A stretch of 58,215 nt of DNA from Frankiales bacterium (lineage in GTDB: Bacteria > Actinomycetota > Actinomycetes > JAFAQI01): the NCBI GenBank assembly GCA_025980465.1, contig JAICXJ010000016.1, forward strand, positions 1-58,215, read 5' to 3'. The notes beneath the pieces were generated by a model, which was not told the DNA's origin, searched no databases, and saw only the letters and a list, made by a program, of their open reading frames with translations. Position numbers and translations under genes: made by a program. Every line of letters starts with the position of its first letter. Position 1 is the stretch's first letter. Below are positions 45,195-54,358 of this stretch, piece after piece.

Positions 45195-47732
45195 CTAAGC
45201 GCCGCCGGCGCCGACGACCTCGGCGACGTGTCGCCCGACCGGCGCGACCTCGCCGTACAGCGTGGTGCGCTGACGGGCCGGTCGCCCGGCGGCCGTGGCG
45301 ATGTCCGCGAGCTCCGCCGGAGTGCGCCGCGAGCCGTGCTGAGAGCCGGCCATCCGGCTGATGGTCTCCTCCATCAGGGTGCCACCGAGATCGTTCACGC
45401 CGCCGCGAAGCATCTGGACGCAGCCGTCGGTGCCGAGCTTCACCCACGAGGTCTGGATGTTGTCGATGCGGCCATGCAGGAGCAACCGCGCCATCGCGTG
45501 GACGGCGCGATCCTCCCGGCGGGTCGAGCCCGGCCGGGCCAGTCCGGCGAGGTAGATCGGTGCGTTGTGATGCACGAAGGGCAGCGGGACGAACTCGGTG
45601 AAACCGGCCGTCTCCGACTGGATCCGGGCGAGCAGCTTGAGATGCCCAACCCAGTGACGCGGCGTGTCGACGTGGCCGTACATCATCGTCGAGGTCGTCG
45701 GGATGCCGAGGCGGTGTGCCGTGGTGACGACCTCGACCCAACTCGCGGCCGGCAGCTTTCCTTTCGTGAGCACCCATCGGACTTCGTCGTCGAGAATCTC
45801 GGCGGCCGTCCCCGGCAGTGAGTCGACCCCCGCCTCCTTGGCGGCGATCAGCCACTCCTCGATCGACATCGCGGTGCGTGCCGCGCCGTTGACGACCTCC
45901 ATCGGACTGAACGCGTGAAGGTGCAGTGCCGGCTGTCGCCGCTTGATCTCGCGGGCCAAGTCGAAGTAGGCCGAGGCCGGCAGCTCAGGTGAGATGCCGC
46001 CCTGCATGCAGATCTCCGTCGCGCCGACCGCGACCGCGGCGTCGGCACGACTGCCGACCTCATCGAGGGAGAGCGTGTACGCGTCGGCGTCGGTTCGCCG
46101 CTGCGCGAACGCGCAGAACCGACAGCCGGTGTAACAGACATTCGTGAAATTGATGTTGCGGTTGACGACGTAAGTCACCTCGTCGCCGACGGTGTCACGT
46201 CGCACCGCATCGGCGAGCGCGGCGAGTGCGTCGATCTCGGCACCCGGCAGCGCCTCGAACAACATGAGCGCGTCGTCGTCGGACAGTCCGGCGGGGTCGC
46301 GCTCGGCGCTGCGAAGTGCCGACGCGAACGCCGGGCGCAGCCGCTGCACCGGCGCCGGCTCCGGCACGGCGCTCCCCCGCCGGCGCGCCTCGTCGGTGAC
46401 GACCACCGCGTCCCACGCGCCGTACGCGGTGTCGACATCCGACCGCGTCTGCTCGCGTCTGCCCTCGGTGTCGATGGCGAGGAACAGGTCGGTGCGGCCG
46501 GCGTCGGACCAACCGCCGTCGGGCTCCTGCCAGGGCAGCCCGGTCACCAACGCGTCCGCGCGCGCCAGCCCGCGATCATCACGCAGCGCGTTGACATGAC
46601 CCCGCAGCCGTGGGTCAAGCCAGGGATCACCGAGGTACGGCGGATGCGCGGTGAGCCGTTCGGTCAGTTCGTAGCCGCACTCGCGGCTGACGGCGGCGAG
46701 ATCGTCGAGATGCGGCCAGGGCCGCTCCGGATTCACGTGGTCCGGCGTTAGCGGGGAAACGCCGCCCCAGTCGTCGATACCGGCCGCGAGCAGCCGCCGG
46801 CACTCCTCGAGGTCGACGAGGTTCGGCGGCGCCTGCAGCCGCACCTGCGGGCCCAGCACGAGGCGGGCGACCGCGACGGTCGCGACGTACTCATCGAGAT
46901 CGAGGTCGGCGGCGGTGCGCATCGCGGTGTCCGGCTTGGCCCGGAAGTTCTGAATGATCACTTCCTGGATGTGGCCGTACTGTCGCGCCAGCGCGCGCAG
47001 CGCGAACATCGACTCGACGCGGTCGGTGTGGCTCTCGCCGATTCCGGCGAGGATTCCGGTCGTGAACGCGATGTTGCTGCGTCCGGCGTCCTCGATCGTC
47101 CGCAACCGGACCGCCGGCACCTTGTCGGGTGAGCCGTGATGAGCCGGGATCGCCGCGGTGGTCTCGAGCATCAACCCCATCGACGGCGCGACCGGCTTGA
47201 GCCGCTGCAGCTCCTCCCACGACAGGACACCGGGATTGAGGTGCGGCAACACCCCGGTCTCCTCGAGGACCCGGATCGCCATCGCGCGCAGGTAACCGAG
47301 AGTGGAGTCGAACCCGTGCGCGTCCAGCCACTCGCGGGCGGCAGTCCAGCGGGTCTCGGGCCGGTCACCGAGGGTGAACAGCGCCTCCTTGCAACCGAGC
47401 GCCGCGCCCCGTCGGGCGACGTCGAGCACCTCGTCCGGCGCGAGGTAGGCCGCCGGCAGCCGGCCCGGCGTCGTGGCGAAGGTGCAGTAGTGGCAACGAT
47501 CGCGGCACAGCCGGGTCAGCGGGATGAAGACCTTGCGGCTGTAGGTCACCGTCCCCGGCCGGCCGATCGAGGCGAGTCCGAAGTCGCGGACCCGGCCGGC
47601 GACCTCGCACACCGCCTCGAGATCGGCGCCGCGGGCATGTAGCAGGACCTCGGCCTCGGTCGGGTCGAGCGGCTTGCCGTCAGCGGCCCGGCGCAACGCC
47701 CGGCGTAGCGCGCTCGACTCGGGCCGCTGCAT
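45195..47732 (-). CDS. fbiC: FbiC, FO synthase (CofG-CofH fusion)
   Basis: It makes FO, the deazaflavin core of coenzyme F420, from tyrosine and 5-amino-6-ribitylamino-uracil. It is a bifunctional radical-SAM enzyme of 845 residues. The CofG half has the Fe-S motif with C76, C80 and C83 ([10 protein letters not shown]); the CofH half has C533, C537 and C540 ([10 protein letters not shown]). Both halves are full length, so a single protein does both steps as in mycobacteria. The ATG follows TAGGGT by seven bases and is divergent from fbiA with a 53-base gap, placing F420 genes together. Confidence 0.97.
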   Translation of the reverse strand: MQRPESSALRRALRRAADGKPLDPTEAEVLLHARGADLEAVCEVAGRVRDFGLASIGRPGTVTYSRKVFIPLTRLCRDRCHYCTFATTPGRLPAAYLAPDEVLDVARRGAALGCKEALFTLGDRPETRWTAAREWLDAHGFDSTLGYLRAMAIRVLEETGVLPHLNPGVLSWEELQRLKPVAPSMGLMLETTAAIPAHHGSPDKVPAVRLRTIEDAGRSNIAFTTGILAGIGESHTDRVESMFALRALARQYGHIQEVIIQNFRAKPDTAMRTAADLDLDEYVATVAVARLVLGPQVRLQAPPNLVDLEECRRLLAAGIDDWGGVSPLTPDHVNPERPWPHLDDLAAVSRECGYELTERLTAHPPYLGDPWLDPRLRGHVNALRDDRGLARADALVTGLPWQEPDGGWSDAGRTDLFLAIDTEGRREQTRSDVDTAYGAWDAVVVTDEARRRGSAVPEPAPVQRLRPAFASALRSAERDPAGLSDDDALMLFEALPGAEIDALAALADAVRRDTVGDEVTYVVNRNINFTNVCYTGCRFCAFAQRRTDADAYTLSLDEVGSRADAAVAVGATEICMQGGISPELPASAYFDLAREIKRRQPALHLHAFSPMEVVNGAARTAMSIEEWLIAAKEAGVDSLPGTAAEILDDEVRWVLTKGKLPAASWVEVVTTAHRLGIPTTSTMMYGHVDTPRHWVGHLKLLARIQSETAGFTEFVPLPFVHHNAPIYLAGLARPGSTRREDRAVHAMARLLLHGRIDNIQTSWVKLGTDGCVQMLRGGVNDLGGTLMEETISRMAGSQHGSRRTPAELADIATAAGRPARQRTTLYGEVAPVGRHVAEVVGAGGA

Positions 47733-47739
47733 GCTGCCG

Positions 47740-47745
47740 ACCCTA
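47740..47745 (-). promoter_or_regulatory. Candidate -10 element TAGGGT
   Basis: On the minus strand TAGGGT, seven bases (CGGCAGC), then the fbiC ATG, suggesting a leaderless fbiC transcript. Confidence 0.5.
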
Positions 47746-47785
47746 CGCGGTAGCCGCGAACCCGGGTGTCGGCAGACTTCATCAG

Positions 47786-48763
47786 GTGAGGGTGACTGTG
47801 CTGTCCGGCGGGATCGGCGGGGCCCGGTTTCTGTTGGGGCTTCGCGAGCTCGGCCACGAGGTCACGGTGATCGGCAACACCGGCGACGACCTGACGATCC
47901 TGGGCCTTCGGATCTGTCCCGACCTCGACACCGTCATGTACACCCTCGGTGGGGGGATCTCGGCGGAGCGAGGCTGGGGTCGCGAGGCCGAGTCGTTCCG
48001 GGTCCGCGAGGAGCTGACCGGGTACGCCGAATCGATCACGTCGGCTGCCGATCTGGTGCCGTCCTGGTTCGGCCTGGGCGATCTCGATCTCGCGACACAT
48101 CTCCTACGCGCTGAGTGGCTGCGCCGCGGTGTCCCGCTGTCCGAGGTCACCGAGCGCCTGTGCGAACGGTGGCGGCCAGGGGTCCGGCTGCTGCCGGCGA
48201 CCGACAGTCCGGTCGAGACCCATGTCGATCTGGTAGACGGACGGAGGGTCCACTTCCAGGAATGGTGGGTGCGGCTTCAGGCCGAGGTCGCCGCGACCGG
48301 ATTCGAGGTGGTGGGGGCCTCCTCATCGGCGCCGGCGCCTGGAGTGGTCGAGGCACTGAACGATGCCGACCTCATCGTGCTGCCGCCGAGCAACCCGGTG
48401 GTGTCGGTCGGCGTGATCCTCGCCGTCCCCGGCATCGCCACCGCGGTGCGGAACGCAGCTGCGCCGGTGATCGGGCTGTCACCGATCGTCGGCGGCGCGC
48501 CGGTGCGTGGGATGGCCGATGCCTGCCTGTCCGCGATCGGCGTGCCGACCAGCGCGGCGGCAGTCGCCCACCATTACGGGTCTCGATCGGCGGGCGGGCT
48601 GATCGACGGCTGGCTGGTCGACGAGGCCGATGCCGAGGCGGTCGCTGCGGTGACCGGCGGTGGGATCCGTTGCCTCGCGGTGCCGCTCATGATGACCGAC
48701 CTTGCGGCCACCGCGGCGATGGCATCCGCAGCGATCGGGCTCGCCGATGAGGTACGCCGATGA
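47786..48763 (+). CDS. fbiA: FbiA/CofD, phosphoenolpyruvyl/2-phospholactate transferase of F420 synthesis
   Basis: It joins FO to the activated three-carbon unit to give dehydro-F420-0 (PEP unit in actinobacteria) or F420-0 (lactate unit in archaea). The 325-residue length is typical. The nucleotide site is [15 protein letters not shown] at the N-terminus, followed by [20 protein letters not shown], a family signature. The GTG start at 47786 lacks a clear ribosome-binding site. Its stop overlaps the fbiB start by four bases (ATGA). Together with fbiC these give most of the pathway; the activating guanylyltransferase (CofC/FbiD) is not in the window. Confidence 0.96.
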   Translation: MRVTVLSGGIGGARFLLGLRELGHEVTVIGNTGDDLTILGLRICPDLDTVMYTLGGGISAERGWGREAESFRVREELTGYAESITSAADLVPSWFGLGDLDLATHLLRAEWLRRGVPLSEVTERLCERWRPGVRLLPATDSPVETHVDLVDGRRVHFQEWWVRLQAEVAATGFEVVGASSSAPAPGVVEALNDADLIVLPPSNPVVSVGVILAVPGIATAVRNAAAPVIGLSPIVGGAPVRGMADACLSAIGVPTSAAAVAHHYGSRSAGGLIDGWLVDEADAEAVAAVTGGGIRCLAVPLMMTDLAATAAMASAAIGLADEVRR

Positions 48764-49746
48764 CCACGGCGAAGCTCGAGATCTGGGGTGTCCGCGGATT
48801 GCCGGAGGTCGCCGCTGGGACTGACATCGGGGCGCTCCTGCGCGACGCAGGACTGCAGGACGGCGATGTCGTCGTGGTAACGAGCAAGATCGTGTCGAAA
48901 GCGGAGGGCCGGCTGGTGCCGGGCAGTCGCGATGACCACCTCGCGTCCGAGACCGCGCGGATCGTCGCCCGCCGAGGCGACACCCAGATCGTCGAAACCC
49001 ATCACGGCCTCGTGATGGCGGCGGCCGGAATCGACGCGAGCAACGTTCCGGCGGGGATGGTCGCGCTGCTTCCGGTCGATCCGGACAGGTCGGCGGCGGC
49101 GATCCGTGACTCGCTCCGGCGGCACGCCGGCGTCGAGGTCGCGGTGGTTGTCAGCGACACCATGGGCAGACCGTGGCGGGATGGCCTGACCGATACCGCA
49201 ATCGGCGCGGCAGGTCTGGACGTCATCTGGGATCTGCGCGGCGAGCAGGACTCCGAGGGCCACGTCCTGGAGGCGACGGTCGTCGCAGTCGGCGACGAGC
49301 TCGCCGCCGCCGCCGACCTCGTGAAGGGCAAGCTCGCGGCAACACCGATCGCGGTGATTCGCGGCTTCCCCTACACCACCACGAACTCAGATCAGGGCGC
49401 AAAGCCGTTGATTCGCAATGCTTCCGACGACATGTTCCGACTCGGAACTCGGGATGCGATGGCTGAGGTTGTTTCCCGGTCGGCCCCGGTGTCGGATTCG
49501 GTCGCGAGCAAGAGCAGCATTGACCGGGAAGTAGTCGAGCGCGCGGTCGAGTCGATCCGGCCGGTCGCGGTCGAACTGGTGATTGCGCCTGATGGTGGCT
49601 CGGTCGCTGCGACCGGATCGCCACTGGCCGTCGGCTACACCCTCGGTCGCCTGATGGCGTCGTTGGCCGCCGAAGGCCTCCGGGCGAGCGAACCAATCCC
49701 GACCGCTCGCGGCGCAACCGTGACCGTCGTACCCGTAGCAATGTGA
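48760..49746 (+). CDS. fbiB: FbiB/CofE, F420:gamma-glutamyl ligase lacking the nitroreductase domain
   Basis: It adds glutamates to F420-0 with GTP. The 328-residue protein carries the CofE domain in about residues 1-248 ([51 protein letters not shown]). Mycobacterial FbiB is about 448 residues because a C-terminal FMN nitroreductase-like domain reduces dehydro-F420. Here that domain is absent and is replaced by about 80 residues ([15 protein letters not shown]...[15 protein letters not shown]) that I do not recognise. The final codons and stop lie inside a copy of the AGCAATGTGACATTGCT palindrome. Confidence 0.9.
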   Translation: MTTAKLEIWGVRGLPEVAAGTDIGALLRDAGLQDGDVVVVTSKIVSKAEGRLVPGSRDDHLASETARIVARRGDTQIVETHHGLVMAAAGIDASNVPAGMVALLPVDPDRSAAAIRDSLRRHAGVEVAVVVSDTMGRPWRDGLTDTAIGAAGLDVIWDLRGEQDSEGHVLEATVVAVGDELAAAADLVKGKLAATPIAVIRGFPYTTTNSDQGAKPLIRNASDDMFRLGTRDAMAEVVSRSAPVSDSVASKSSIDREVVERAVESIRPVAVELVIAPDGGSVAATGSPLAVGYTLGRLMASLAAEGLRASEPIPTARGATVTVVPVAM

Positions 49747-49841
49747 CATTGCTAGGGCAATGTGGGTGTCTTCAGCCGTAATCGGCTAGGTGATGTGACA
49801 TCGCTAGGCCGCGAGCCCAAGCAATGTGACATTGCTACGGG
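49732..49841. repeat. 110-bp palindromic element between convergent genes
   Basis: Two 26-bp ends (49732-49757 and 49816-49841) are inverted repeats of each other with 24 of 26 positions matching, and each is itself built on the near-palindrome AGCAATGTGACATTGCT (49737-49753, 49820-49836). Between them are a small hairpin, AGCCG-TAAT-CGGCT (49774-49787), and a shorter relative, GATGTGACATC (49792-49802). The left copy contains the fbiB stop codon and the right copy overlaps the stop of the nucleotidyltransferase gene. It looks like a REP doublet/BIME; it may also act as a two-way terminator. Confidence 0.85.
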
Positions 49842-50905
49842 AGTGGGGTGAAGCGGATCGAGGCGTCGGGGATTGTGGCGTCGGTCCAGATCCGGATCCC
49901 GTTGGCGAGCTCGTTGCCGGCGCCGACCTGAGCACCTTCGCCGACCACGACCCCGTACAGCCGCGCCTTCGGACCGATCTCGGCACGGCGTCCGACGATC
50001 GAGTCCTCGACGACTGCGCCTGCGGCAACGTGTGCCCCGTCCGCGATGACCGACCTGGTCACCTGCGCCCCGGCATCGATCTTGACCCGCGGCTCGATCA
50101 CCGAACCGCCGCTGATGCGGGCGCCGGCGTGGACAACGGCGCCATCGAGGATCAGCGCCTCACCGACCGGGCCGGGCAGCGCGTAGGTCTCCACGACCCC
50201 GGTCACGACGTCAGCACTCCCCTTGACGAACGCCGCCGGCGTCCCCACGTCTAGCCAGTACGACGTGTCGACGTACCCGAGGATGATCGCGCCGGCCTCG
50301 AGTAGCTCAGGAAAGGTCTCCCGCTCCACCGACACCGGCCGGTCGGCGGGGATTCGATCGATGACGTCACGGGTGAAGACGTAGCAGCCGGCGTTGATCC
50401 GGTTGGTCACCGGCTTGTCGGACTTTTCGATGAAGCCGGTCACCCGCGAGTGGGAGTCGGTCGGCACGCACCCGAATGCGCGAGCGTCCTCGACTTCGAC
50501 CAGATGCAGGGTGACCGCGGCGCCGCGGCGGCGATGCACCTCGAGCTGGGCGCGAATGTCGTGTCCCGAGAGGATGTCGCCGTTGACGATCAGCACCGGA
50601 TCTTCAGGGCCCGACTCGAGCCGCTTCGCGACATTGCGAATGGCACCGGCGGTGCCCATCGGCTCGACCTCGGTCACGTAGTCGATGCGCACGCCGAGGT
50701 CACGGCCATTTCCGAAGTACTCGTGGAAGACCTCGGCCCGGTACGACGTCGCCATCACGATGTGCTCGACGCCGGCCGCGTGCAGGCGGGTGATCTGATG
50801 AGTGAGGAACGGCACTCCCGCGAAGGGCAACATCGGTTTGGGTGTTCGCAGCGTGAGCGGCTGCAGCCGGGTGCCCTGTCCTCCGACGAGGACGACCGCT
50901 TCCAT
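49835..50905 (-). CDS. Sugar-1-phosphate nucleotidyltransferase (mannose-1-P guanylyltransferase-like)
   Basis: It activates a sugar-1-phosphate with NTP. The 356-residue protein has the nucleotide signature VGGQGTRLQPLTLRTPKPML, metal Asp in LIVNGDILSG, sugar residues in INAGCYVF and SVERETFPELL, and a C-terminal left-handed beta-helix of hexapeptide repeats (AVVHAGARISGGSVIEPRVK). Context and resemblance to Rv3264c suggest GDP-mannose synthesis, which would complete the mannose route with manB and the SIS isomerase. A glucose-1-P activity cannot be excluded. The start follows TAGGGT by seven bases. Confidence 0.88.
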   Translation of the reverse strand: MEAVVLVGGQGTRLQPLTLRTPKPMLPFAGVPFLTHQITRLHAAGVEHIVMATSYRAEVFHEYFGNGRDLGVRIDYVTEVEPMGTAGAIRNVAKRLESGPEDPVLIVNGDILSGHDIRAQLEVHRRRGAAVTLHLVEVEDARAFGCVPTDSHSRVTGFIEKSDKPVTNRINAGCYVFTRDVIDRIPADRPVSVERETFPELLEAGAIILGYVDTSYWLDVGTPAAFVKGSADVVTGVVETYALPGPVGEALILDGAVVHAGARISGGSVIEPRVKIDAGAQVTRSVIADGAHVAAGAVVEDSIVGRRAEIGPKARLYGVVVGEGAQVGAGNELANGIRIWTDATIPDASIRFTPLP

Positions 50906-50912
50906 CAGGCCA

Positions 50913-50918
50913 ACCCTA
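50913..50918 (-). promoter_or_regulatory. Candidate -10 element TAGGGT
   Basis: On the minus strand TAGGGT, seven bases (TGGCCTG), then the ATG of the nucleotidyltransferase gene. It is the fourth case of this layout in the window. Confidence 0.5.
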
Positions 50919-50941
50919 GTGATGCTGACGCGAGAAACGCC

Positions 50942-52069
50942 TCAGGCCTGCGACAGCGCGCGGGCGTACGACGCCATGTGTGCCTCTGCACTGGCCGCCC
51001 AGGTGAACTCCCGCGCCCGCGCCAGAGCGGCGTCGGCGAGAACCCGGCGGCGGGCAGCGTCATCGAGCAGCGCCGACAGTGACGCGCCGATCGAGGCCGC
51101 GTCGGGCTCGGTGTAGGCGACCGCGTCGCCGCCCACCTCGGGAAGCGACAGCCGCTGGGTGGTGAGGACCGGCGTGCCGCACGCCATCGCCTCGAGCACC
51201 GGCAGGCCGAAGCCCTCGCCGTGGCTCGGGAAGGCGACGACAGTCGCGCCGCCCAGATAGCCAGGCAGGTCCGCGAAGCGCAAGTAGCCAGGCCGCACCA
51301 CTCGAAGATGACTCGGCACCTCGGCCACGGCGGCGTCGACGTCCTCGTCCCAACCGGTACCGCCGGCGAGCACCAGAGCCGGCGGATCATCGCGCCAGCT
51401 GACGGCCTCGACCCACCCACGGATCAGCGCGGGCACGTTCTTGCGGGGCTCGAGCACGCCCAGGAACGCGACGTACGAACCGCGCAGCCCGAGCCGCGCC
51501 GCCACGCGCGCCTTGTCCGCGTCGGTCGGGACGTGGAACAGCTGCGGGTCGACGCCGTGATAGGCGACATCGAGCAGGGTCGGGTCGGCGTCGAGGACCC
51601 TGACGAGCTCGTCGCGGGTGGCCTTCGACGGAACGATCACGCGCGTCGCCCGACGCAGCGCAGTGCGCGTTGCAGAGCGAAAGAAGGTGCCCTTGACCGC
51701 AGTGATCGCCTCAGGCGCGGTGAAGAACGTTGCGTCGTGGATCGTCACGACCACCGGGCGGCCGACCCGTAGCGGCATCGTGTAGTGCGGGGAGTGCACG
51801 ACCTCGGCCGCCAGCTGCTGCGCCACCAGCGGCAAACCGGTCTGCTCCCACGCCAACCGGGCCGGCCGGTGGGCGATCGCCGCCGGTCCGGGAACGATGG
51901 TGGCGTGCCCAGCGAGCTGCGAGTAGCGCTCGGCATCAGCACGCTGGCACACGATGGCAAGGTCGGCACCGGCGGCGCCAAGTGCGCCCAGTAGCCCGTC
52001 GACGTAGCGCCCCACCCCACCGCGGTCGGCAGGAACAGCCGTTGCGTCGACCAGCACTCGGGGGGCCAC
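50942..52069 (-). CDS. GT4-family glycosyltransferase
   Basis: Retaining glycosyltransferase with GT-B fold, 375 residues. The N-terminal half has DRGGVGRYVDGLLGAL and HSPHYTMPL, and the C-terminal half LGVLEPRKNVPALIRGW and the donor-binding EX7E-type motif HGEGFGLPVLEAMACGTPV. Members include mannosyltransferases that use GDP-mannose; the adjacent nucleotidyltransferase makes this plausible but unproven. It is 36 bases upstream of the nucleotidyltransferase gene on the same strand. Confidence 0.9.
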   Translation of the reverse strand: MAPRVLVDATAVPADRGGVGRYVDGLLGALGAAGADLAIVCQRADAERYSQLAGHATIVPGPAAIAHRPARLAWEQTGLPLVAQQLAAEVVHSPHYTMPLRVGRPVVVTIHDATFFTAPEAITAVKGTFFRSATRTALRRATRVIVPSKATRDELVRVLDADPTLLDVAYHGVDPQLFHVPTDADKARVAARLGLRGSYVAFLGVLEPRKNVPALIRGWVEAVSWRDDPPALVLAGGTGWDEDVDAAVAEVPSHLRVVRPGYLRFADLPGYLGGATVVAFPSHGEGFGLPVLEAMACGTPVLTTQRLSLPEVGGDAVAYTEPDAASIGASLSALLDDAARRRVLADAALARAREFTWAASAEAHMASYARALSQA

Positions 52070-52212
52070 GAGCGGCTCCCTCCCCGTCTGATCGAGTTCT
52101 TTTGTCCTTCGTGTTCAGCGTATCCCTCGCGAACTCCTGCCGCCGACGTCTGCCGATCCCACGACACGAATTTGTCGGAGCTGCCGTGAACACAGCTGCG
52201 ACGTCATTCGTT

Positions 52213-52224
52213 CGTTACGTAACG
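52213..52224. promoter_or_regulatory. Perfect 12-bp palindrome CGTTACGTAACG
   Basis: It lies in the 208-base gap between the divergent GT4 and DoxX-Rieske genes, 54 bases before the latter's ATG and near a TATGAG -10-like word (52227-52232). Position and symmetry suggest an operator for the redox cassette. Confidence 0.45.
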
Positions 52225-52277
52225 GGTATGAGTGTTCGCGCCGCGCCGACCTCCGGCGATGCGAGTACTGAGGGGCG

Positions 52278-53603
52278 ATGATCGCGGCGGGGTCAGCGGC
52301 TCAGAAGCGGCTCAGAAGCCCTCGCCGCACCCTCGATCGCATGCGCGCCAGCACCTCCCAGTTTGCCGCGCCCGGGCGATCGACCGCATCTGCTCAGCCT
52401 CCGCCGACGTGGGCCGTCGGGCCGCAATGGGCCCAACTCGGTCTTCGGCAGCCTGGCTGGTTGCTCATTCCACTGCGAGGTTTCCTCGGGGTCACCTTCC
52501 TGTACGCCGCGCTACAGAAGCTGTCCAACCCGGCGTACCTGCGGCCGTCCGATCCGGCGTCGGTCGTCGGGCAGATGAGGTCGCTGCGCCACACCAGTCC
52601 GATCGGTCCGCTCCTTGGGCTGTCACTGCACGCACCGACGTTGGTCGGCTTGCTGATCGCGTTCGGCGAGCTGGCGGTGGCGATCGGCGTGCTGCTGGGA
52701 CTGTGGACCCGGCTCGCAGCGGTCGGCGGGATGGCACTCTCGCTCACCTTCTTCCTCACCGTCAGCTGGTCGACGACGCCGTACTACTACGGGTCAGACA
52801 TCGTGTTCTTCTTCGCCTGGATGGTGATCGCAGCATTCGGCGCGGCGGGGGTGATGAGCCTGGACTCGCTGTTCCATTCCAGAGCTCGGCAACGGTCCGG
52901 GCTGCCGCCGACCGGGCCGACCTACACGGTCGACGGCCACCGGCTGCGCAGCATGTGCGCACGGGGCGAGGGGTGTGACCTCCACCCTGAAAGAGGGTGC
53001 GTGAATGCCGTCGACTGTCCGGTGTTCGGCTCCGACGGTCGACGCCGGTCCGATGTCGGTGCGGAGGTCGACCGCCGCCAGATCGTGCTCGCCGCACGAT
53101 CGGCGATGGTGGTCGGCGTCGGCGCCGTCGCCCTCGGCGGACTCACTGCGATCGTGGGCCGGTTAGCCGGTGGTAGGAAGGCATCCGGCGGCGCTGGCAC
53201 GGCCCTGCGGGCACCGCGAGCTGGTCAAGGGACTACGAGCCACCACGCCCGACGGCCGCCGTCCCACCATCCGACCCAGGCCGCCAGCTCGCCCGCGCCT
53301 GGAGTCGCGATCGGCTCCACGTCGCAGGTTCCGGTGGGGCAGGCCGGGCGCTTCACCGATCCCTCGTCCGGCCAACCGGCGTATGTGGTGCACCCGTCGG
53401 CCACCAGGTTCGTCGCGTTCTCCGCGGTCTGCACCCATGCCGGTTGCGTTGTCGGATTCGACCCGTCGAACCTGGAGTTCGTCTGCCCGTGTCACGGCGG
53501 GAGCTACGACGCGCGGACCGGACAGGTCACCGGGGGTCCGCCGCCGACGCCGTTACCGTCAATCCCGGTGCACATCGTCAACGGCACGATCCGGGTCGAC
53601 TGA
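52278..53603 (+). CDS. DoxX-Rieske iron-sulfur fusion protein
   Basis: The 441-residue protein combines two parts. Residues about 58-205 form a four-helix DoxX/DoxD-like membrane domain (LIPLRGFLGVTFLYAALQKL, GELAVAIGVLLGLWTRLAAV, a family related to thiosulfate:quinone oxidoreductase subunits). After a Cys-rich linker (C227, C233, C241, C247) comes a Tat-like anchor (DRRQIVLAARSAMVVGVGAV, 265-290) and a Rieske domain: CTH at 385-387, C390, then CPCH at 403-406. The extra cysteines C390 and C405 would form the disulfide typical of high-potential bc-type Rieske proteins. Electron transfer at the outer face of the membrane is expected. The ATG at 52278 follows GAGGGGCG; translation is coupled to the next gene two bases on. 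Confidence 0.87.
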   Translation: MIAAGSAAQKRLRSPRRTLDRMRASTSQFAAPGRSTASAQPPPTWAVGPQWAQLGLRQPGWLLIPLRGFLGVTFLYAALQKLSNPAYLRPSDPASVVGQMRSLRHTSPIGPLLGLSLHAPTLVGLLIAFGELAVAIGVLLGLWTRLAAVGGMALSLTFFLTVSWSTTPYYYGSDIVFFFAWMVIAAFGAAGVMSLDSLFHSRARQRSGLPPTGPTYTVDGHRLRSMCARGEGCDLHPERGCVNAVDCPVFGSDGRRRSDVGAEVDRRQIVLAARSAMVVGVGAVALGGLTAIVGRLAGGRKASGGAGTALRAPRAGQGTTSHHARRPPSHHPTQAASSPAPGVAIGSTSQVPVGQAGRFTDPSSGQPAYVVHPSATRFVAFSAVCTHAGCVVGFDPSNLEFVCPCHGGSYDARTGQVTGGPPPTPLPSIPVHIVNGTIRVD

Positions 53604-53605
53604 CC

Positions 53606-54358
53606 GTGGCGTCCTCCCCCACCGTTCATCAGCCGTTCGATGCGATCACCGAGGTCGTCGACACAGCACTCGGACGCAGCCACCGCGCCGACCCGGTTCG
53701 ACCCCGTCACGGCGGGCCGGCGGGCAACGCCCGCCTCACCGCCTGGCTCGGCCTCGCGCTCCTGGTCCTCTTCGGCGCTGAGGGCATCACCTTGATCGCG
53801 GTAGGACAGCTCATGACCTGGCACGTCCTGATCGGTGGACTGTTGGTCGCCCTCGCCCTCGCCAAGACCGCGACCACCGGTTGGCGAATCGCGCGCTACT
53901 ACCTGGGGTCGCCCGACTACCGGGAGGCCGGACCTCCACCGATGTTGCTGCGGCTGTTCGGGCCGCTCGTCGTCCTCACCACACTCGCGGTTGTGGGCAC
54001 CGGGCTCGCGCTGATCCCGCTCGGCAGTCAGAGCTTCACTGCCTTCATGTCGGTCGCCGGGTTCGGCATCAGCGCGCTCACACTCCACCAGGCGGCCTTC
54101 ATCATCTGGCTCGCTGTCACCGGGGTTCACGTCGTGACCCGCACCATCCCGGCCCTGCGGTTGGCAAGCGGGACGACCGTAACGGGACCCGTTCCAGGCG
54201 TCGCTGCGCGATCGGTCGCGCTCATGGCGACGATGCTGATCGGGCTGGCGGTGGGGCTGGTAGTCGTGCATTGGTCAGGTGATTGGATTCACCACCGCAT
54301 CAACCATGCCGAGTTCGGCAACTTCGGAGTCAACCTCGTGCCTCATGCCTCGCACTGA
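53606..54358 (+). CDS. Polytopic membrane protein with conserved-looking histidines (cytochrome b-like candidate)
   Basis: Unrecognised 250-residue membrane protein from the GTG two bases after the DoxX-Rieske stop. About five helices are seen (45-66, 73-90, 115-139, 158-178, 203-222). His73 (TWHVLIGG), His161 (LTLHQAAF), His175 (TGVHVVTR) and His222 (VVVHWSGD) fall in or at the ends of helices, the pattern expected of a b-type haem protein such as cytochrome b561/DUF4405. Coupling to a Rieske protein supports an electron-transfer role; haem binding is inference. The frame continues upstream to 53444 inside the previous gene, which I reject. The end overlaps the lipoprotein gene by 14 bases. 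Confidence 0.7.
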   Translation: MASSPTVHQPFDAITEVVDTALGRSHRADPVRPRHGGPAGNARLTAWLGLALLVLFGAEGITLIAVGQLMTWHVLIGGLLVALALAKTATTGWRIARYYLGSPDYREAGPPPMLLRLFGPLVVLTTLAVVGTGLALIPLGSQSFTAFMSVAGFGISALTLHQAAFIIWLAVTGVHVVTRTIPALRLASGTTVTGPVPGVAARSVALMATMLIGLAVGLVVVHWSGDWIHHRINHAEFGNFGVNLVPHASH

